DNA from: Novosphingobium kunmingense
GTDB taxonomy: Bacteria > Pseudomonadota > Alphaproteobacteria > Sphingomonadales > Sphingomonadaceae
Assembly (NCBI RefSeq): GCF_002813245.1
Contig: NZ_PHUF01000002.1
Coordinates: 930,001 to 994,000, forward strand
Length of the DNA: 64,000 nt
Reading direction: 5' to 3'
Numbering within the stretch: the first letter of the stretch is position 1; each line of letters opens with the position of its first letter. A program made the translations under genes and the position numbers. This document shows positions 60,261-64,000 of the stretch, piece by piece. The notes under the pieces were generated by a model. It ran no database searches. It was not told where the DNA came from and saw only the letters and a list, made by a program, of their open reading frames with translations.

Positions 60261-61921
60261 ACCCCCTCCAGCAGGCGGTCGGCCTGGGCACGCGCTTCGG
60301 GGGTGACTTCGGCGCCCGAAAGCATCCGCGCGATCTCCTCCTGCCGGCCGGCGGGATCGAGCAGGTGAACCGAGGTGCGGGTCACCGTGCCCTCGCTCGA
60401 CTTGGCGATGACGTAGTGCTGGTTGCCGCGCGCCGCGACCTGCGGGCTGTGCGTGACGGCGAGAAGCTGCCCCCCGCTGGCGAGCCGCGCGAGCCGCTCG
60501 CCGATCGCGCTGGCAACGGCGCCGCCCACGCCCCGGTCGATCTCGTCGAAAATGACCGTGGCCGCGCCGCCCTGCTCGGCCAGCGCGACCTTGAGCGCAA
60601 GGATGAAGCGCGACAGTTCGCCGCCGCTCGCGATCTTGCCGAGCGGTGCGAAGTCGGCGCCGGGGTTGGTGCTGATCAGGAACTCGACCGAGTCCATGCC
60701 GCCTGGACCCCAGCGCTCCTCGTCGAGCCGGCGCACGGCGGTCTGGAACCGCGCGGCGTCGAGCTTGAGCGGCGCAAGTTCGGCCGCCACCGCCGCGTCG
60801 AGCCGACCCGCGGCCTCGCTCCGCCGGACCGACAGCGCCTTCGCCGCCGCGCGGTAGGTTTCGCCGGCCGCCTGCGCTGCCTGTTCCAGCGCGCCGAGAC
60901 CGGCCTCTCCGCTCTCGATCAAGTCGAGCGCATCGCGCATCTCGCGCATCAGGCGCGGCAGGTCGTCGACCTGGACCTGGTGCTTGCGCGCAGCGGCACG
61001 CAGGTCGAACAGGCGGGTCTCGATCCGGTCGAGCGCGGCGGGATCGTGGCTGAGGGCGTCGGCGGCGCGAACCAGCTTGTCCTCGGCCTCCCCGGCCTCG
61101 ATCACCGCGCGGTCGAGCGCGGCGAGGGCTTCGCTCAGCAGGGAATGCTCGGCCGCGATGCGGTCAAGCCGCCGCGCCGCGGTGCGCAGCGAAGCGAGCG
61201 CGGAATCGGAACCCGCCCACAGCTGCTGCAGCTCGGCCAGGTCGCCCGACAGGCGCTCGCCCTTCTGCATGGCCGAGCGCGCCTCGGCCAATTGCTCTTC
61301 CTCGCCCGCCACGGGTTCGAGCGCGGCCAATTCGGCCAGATGCGCGATCAACAGGTCGCGATCGGCCGAGGCGCGCGCGACGGCGGTGCGCGCTGCATCA
61401 AGCGCATCGCTCGCCTCGCGCCAGGCGCGCCAGGCGGCTTCCACACCCGCCGTGTCGGCGCCCGCGAAACGGTCGAGCAGCAGCCGGTGCCCGCGAGGAT
61501 TGACCAGGCCGCGATCGTCATGCTGGCCGTGCAGTTCGACCAGGTGCGGCGCCAAGTCGCGCAGCAGCGAGGCGCTGACCGGCTGGTCGTTGACGAACGC
61601 CTTGGACCCGCCGTCGGCGCGCAGGCGGCGCTTGATCAGCAGCGGTTCGCCCGCCTCGACGTCGACCTCGGCCTCGTCGAGCGTGGCGCGAATGCCGGAA
61701 GGGAGCCGGTCGAACTCGAAGCTGGCGACGACACTGGCCTGGTCCTCACCGGCGCGGACAAGGCCGCTCTCGGCGCGGTTGCCGAGCACCAGCCCCAGGG
61801 CGTCGAGCAGGATCGACTTGCCCGCCCCTGTCTCGCCGGTCAGCACCCCGAGCCCCGAGGTAAAATCGAGGTCGAGCGCTTCGATCAGGACGATGTTGCG
61901 GATGGCGAGGCGGGTCAGCAT
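60257..61921 (-). CDS. recN: DNA repair protein RecN
   Basis: A 554-residue SMC-like ATPase of double-strand-break repair. Walker A GETGAGKSILLDAL, a long coiled-coil middle (about 150-380), the ABC signature ASGGELSRFILALKVAL and Walker B VIFDEIDRGVGG. Length and order of motifs match the family. First gene of recN-GNAT-ligA. Confidence 0.96.
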   Translation of the reverse strand: MLTRLAIRNIVLIEALDLDFTSGLGVLTGETGAGKSILLDALGLVLGNRAESGLVRAGEDQASVVASFEFDRLPSGIRATLDEAEVDVEAGEPLLIKRRLRADGGSKAFVNDQPVSASLLRDLAPHLVELHGQHDDRGLVNPRGHRLLLDRFAGADTAGVEAAWRAWREASDALDAARTAVARASADRDLLIAHLAELAALEPVAGEEEQLAEARSAMQKGERLSGDLAELQQLWAGSDSALASLRTAARRLDRIAAEHSLLSEALAALDRAVIEAGEAEDKLVRAADALSHDPAALDRIETRLFDLRAAARKHQVQVDDLPRLMREMRDALDLIESGEAGLGALEQAAQAAGETYRAAAKALSVRRSEAAGRLDAAVAAELAPLKLDAARFQTAVRRLDEERWGPGGMDSVEFLISTNPGADFAPLGKIASGGELSRFILALKVALAEQGGAATVIFDEIDRGVGGAVASAIGERLARLASGGQLLAVTHSPQVAARGNQHYVIAKSSEGTVTRTSVHLLDPAGRQEEIARMLSGAEVTPEARAQADRLLEGV

Positions 61922-62549
61922 GTTCGCGAGTCGTTCTAGCCTGTCAAACCGCGCCCGTCACCCGTCGCACCGGTCAATCCACCCTGGCGCGGTGGAAATT
62001 GCCACAACCGGGCCCAGTCCGCACGCAGCACAGGCGATTTTTGCGCGACGAATGCGGCATCTGGATGCCCAGGTCGGTCCTTTGAGATTCCACGATAAGT
62101 TGCCGCGATCTTGACTTGCGCGCGAATGTCCGAGTGCAATTTTCGCTTCTTCTGGGGGACCTGCGACTGCCATCTCGCTTGACAACTCCAAGACCGAGGC
62201 ATTGAATAGCCTGGTTAACGGGGCGTACGGCATTGCCCAATGGGCGAGTCGTCACAACAAAAACAAGCAGACTGGCCGCCCGTAATCGCTCGATCCGAGG
62301 CGTATTTTCTGCGCGAATCAAACTAGTCGACCATTGATGTCTTTATGCGGACTCAAGCTCTTTGCTGATCGAGTTCCGCTGTAATACGCCTGTAATTGTC
62401 GTGTATTCATTCTGAATTGTTGCCGACGATAAAGTTGCCAGGGCCGCAAGATCGAAATTCCGCACCAGTGGTGCGTTCTTTTGCGCAATTCGAGCCTGGC
62501 CCGCTTCCTCTGACTGGACGGCCGGACCGATCATCGAGGGGATTTTTCC
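61922..62549. promoter_or_regulatory. 628-bp intergenic region before the window-end giant gene
   Basis: No gene is supported. Base composition is clearly less GC-rich than the coding DNA, especially 62200-62470. A sigma70-like pair TTGACA (62179-62184) and TTGAAT (62202-62207) with a 17-base spacer is the best promoter candidate. A lone TTAAC half-site lies near 62214; no second TTAA is at the CtrA spacing. Short open frames here lack any family signal. Confidence 0.5.
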
Positions 62550-64000
62550 ATGGCCATCACCATCAACGTCGCTCCGTCGCTCGTTCTCGATGAAACCGAC
62601 GGCGTTCAGTACGGCGCTGACAGCACCGTGCCGCAATTCGACTACGACGTGCTGGTCGGATACGACGACACTTCCAACGACCTTACCAGCCCCTCCCTGC
62701 TGCCCGACAGGGCGCTTGATGCCGAATTCCTGACCTACATCGAAGGGCTGTTCGCAGCCGATGCCGCCGAGGATGCGGCCCTGAACTTCGTCGAACTGAT
62801 CGGCGGCGCGTCGAGCAGCGGCAGTTTCATCACCGTCACGGCCGGCGCGGGCGAAACGGTCAACAACCTCTACTTCTCGGTTTCCAACGGCAACGGCCTG
62901 ATCACCACGGTCAAGTCAATCGCCAACGAGGACCTCTATTTCCACATCGATGCCAACAATTCGGACTTCGCCACCCTGACGACGCTGGGCGGCCGGATCG
63001 TTGCGGCGTTCTACCTCGACGAGGCGGACAACCACCTCAGCGCGCAGGTCCAGATGGTGACCTTCGAACCGCTGCGGCACACCGATACGAGCAGCACCGA
63101 CGAGCCGATCAACTTCTCCGACGTGCTGCAGGTCAGCGTGGCGAGCAGCACCAACTTCACCTTCGACAACCTGCCTTCGGGCAACTTCCTCTACGCCGCC
63201 TTCGGCAACACCACCTCGGCGCTGCTGATCACCGGTGCGGACCTCAGCGTCAGCCGCGACGGATCGAAGTTCGGCGAAGTGATCAAGAACGACAGCGACA
63301 CGGTCAACACCAGCCAGGCCGCGCCCGGCGCGCAGGCCACGATCGGGATCAATTCGCAGCATTTCGTCGCGGGAGGCCAGGGCCAGAACCTTGTCGACGG
63401 CGACCAGGCGGTCTTCACCTTCGTGTCGGGCTTCACCGAACTGTCAGGCCAGACCGTTCCGGCGACCGGCACAAACGTCGAGGAGATCGCCTACAGCGCC
63501 TACGTCAACACCAACGGCGCCGGGATCGACATCTCGCAGTTGACCGGCAACACGCCGAATGCGGACATCCGCATTTCCGTATGGGAAGCCGATGCGAACA
63601 AGGCGACAGCCGCGCTCGATGTGGAGACCAGCTTCTCCTACATCGACAACTCTCTCCCGGCCGGCACAGCCGTCGTCAACGACGACACCGCCCTGAACGA
63701 CGACACGGCGATTCCGGTGTTCCAGGTCAAGGTGAAGCACGCCGGGACGACCTACACCTTCGACAATGCCAACGGGAACGGCGACGACACCCAGGGCGGC
63801 GTCACCGTCAACTTCGAGAACGCCCACACCTTCACCGTCGTGGGCCTTGGCAGCTACGATTCGGTCGACTGGACGGCCTATGCCAACGACACCTTCAACC
63901 GCGTCAAGGTTCAGGCGCTGTCGACGACCGACCCCTTCGACCTTGGCGGCGTTCACATCACCCAGGGCACGACCAGCAGCGTCGGCGTCGGATCGCACCT
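62550..64000 (+). CDS. DUF5801-like giant secreted protein, start only (runs off window)
   Basis: At least 483 residues from ATG 62550 with no stop before the window ends. The N-terminus (MAITINVAPSLVLDETDGVQ) lacks a signal peptide and shows the LDETxGVQ start seen in DUF5801-type domains of large type I secreted RTX or adhesin proteins. The acidic, Asn/Thr/Gly-rich composition and lack of cysteine in the visible part support extracellular beta-sandwich repeats. It resembles in style, not in alignable sequence, the other signal-less giant protein at 11928-16223. The C-terminal secretion signal and any RTX repeats lie outside the window. Confidence 0.8.
   Translation, partial: MAITINVAPSLVLDETDGVQYGADSTVPQFDYDVLVGYDDTSNDLTSPSLLPDRALDAEFLTYIEGLFAADAAEDAALNFVELIGGASSSGSFITVTAGAGETVNNLYFSVSNGNGLITTVKSIANEDLYFHIDANNSDFATLTTLGGRIVAAFYLDEADNHLSAQVQMVTFEPLRHTDTSSTDEPINFSDVLQVSVASSTNFTFDNLPSGNFLYAAFGNTTSALLITGADLSVSRDGSKFGEVIKNDSDTVNTSQAAPGAQATIGINSQHFVAGGQGQNLVDGDQAVFTFVSGFTELSGQTVPATGTNVEEIAYSAYVNTNGAGIDISQLTGNTPNADIRISVWEADANKATAALDVETSFSYIDNSLPAGTAVVNDDTALNDDTAIPVFQVKVKHAGTTYTFDNANGNGDDTQGGVTVNFENAHTFTVVGLGSYDSVDWTAYANDTFNRVKVQALSTTDPFDLGGVHITQGTTSSVGVGSH

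Overview
This 64 kb window is GC-rich, densely packed chromosomal DNA from an alphaproteobacterium. It most resembles the sphingomonad group (Sphingomonadales, Novosphingobium- or Erythrobacteraceae-like). The clues are a glycine-dependent 5-aminolevulinate synthase, a full CtrA-type TTAA-N7-TTAA site, the carboxyspermidine route to spermidine, a fused KorA subunit, a DUF2853 protein and a subclass B3 metallo-beta-lactamase. The genus is inference from gene content; no rRNA lies in the window. There is no phage, transposase, integrase or CRISPR.

Region by region. 1-9.2 kb: topA (cut by the window start), a small membrane protein, a vWA-domain exported protein, dprA-plsY on the minus strand, then murI, an MBL-fold hydrolase and hemA on the plus strand. 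9.2-20.6 kb: a type I secretion region. A TolC-like outer membrane channel sits with a SleB-like wall hydrolase on the minus strand. Divergent from it are a 1431-residue multi-domain surface protein, its ABC exporter and its HlyD-type adaptor, then a tail-anchored DUF2853 protein. 20.6-26.3 kb: a minus-strand polyamine cluster (carboxyspermidine dehydrogenase, macro domain, carboxyspermidine decarboxylase, serine hydrolase, ornithine-type decarboxylase). 26.3-33.1 kb: threonine dehydratase, two MAPEG proteins, a TonB-dependent receptor with a Gly-rich insert, and the tight infA-maf-RNase E/G-yacG-tRNA-Phe string. 33-47.6 kb: photolyase, PAP2 phosphatase, 2-oxoacid:ferredoxin oxidoreductase (korAB), an HSL-type esterase, rppH, a TPR protein, rsmB, guaB, an M28 peptidase, a zinc metallopeptidase, a small exported protein and an alpha-hydroxy-acid oxidase.

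47.6-64 kb: a BlaI/BlaR1-type regulator-protease pair with visible operator boxes; sdhC-sdhD-sdhA followed by a cupin gene where sdhB would be expected; an SDR - B3 metallo-beta-lactamase - prmA - DMT transporter operon; a PilZ protein; a cupin; recN-GNAT-ligA; a 0.6 kb non-coding stretch; and the start of a second large signal-peptide-less secreted protein that runs off the window.

The most unusual biology is the secretion locus. Its cargo carries a 384-bp-period duplication that is nearly identical at DNA level, a Ca-motif-rich stack of DUF11-like domains and a C-terminal TPGFW plus dockerin-like module, with a CtrA site in front. A second putative cargo with a similar N-terminus lies 46 kb away. 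Other points of interest are the complete B3 beta-lactamase ligand set in a prmA operon, the sensor-less BlaR1 with its cop-box operators, and the macro-domain gene nested inside the spermidine operon.
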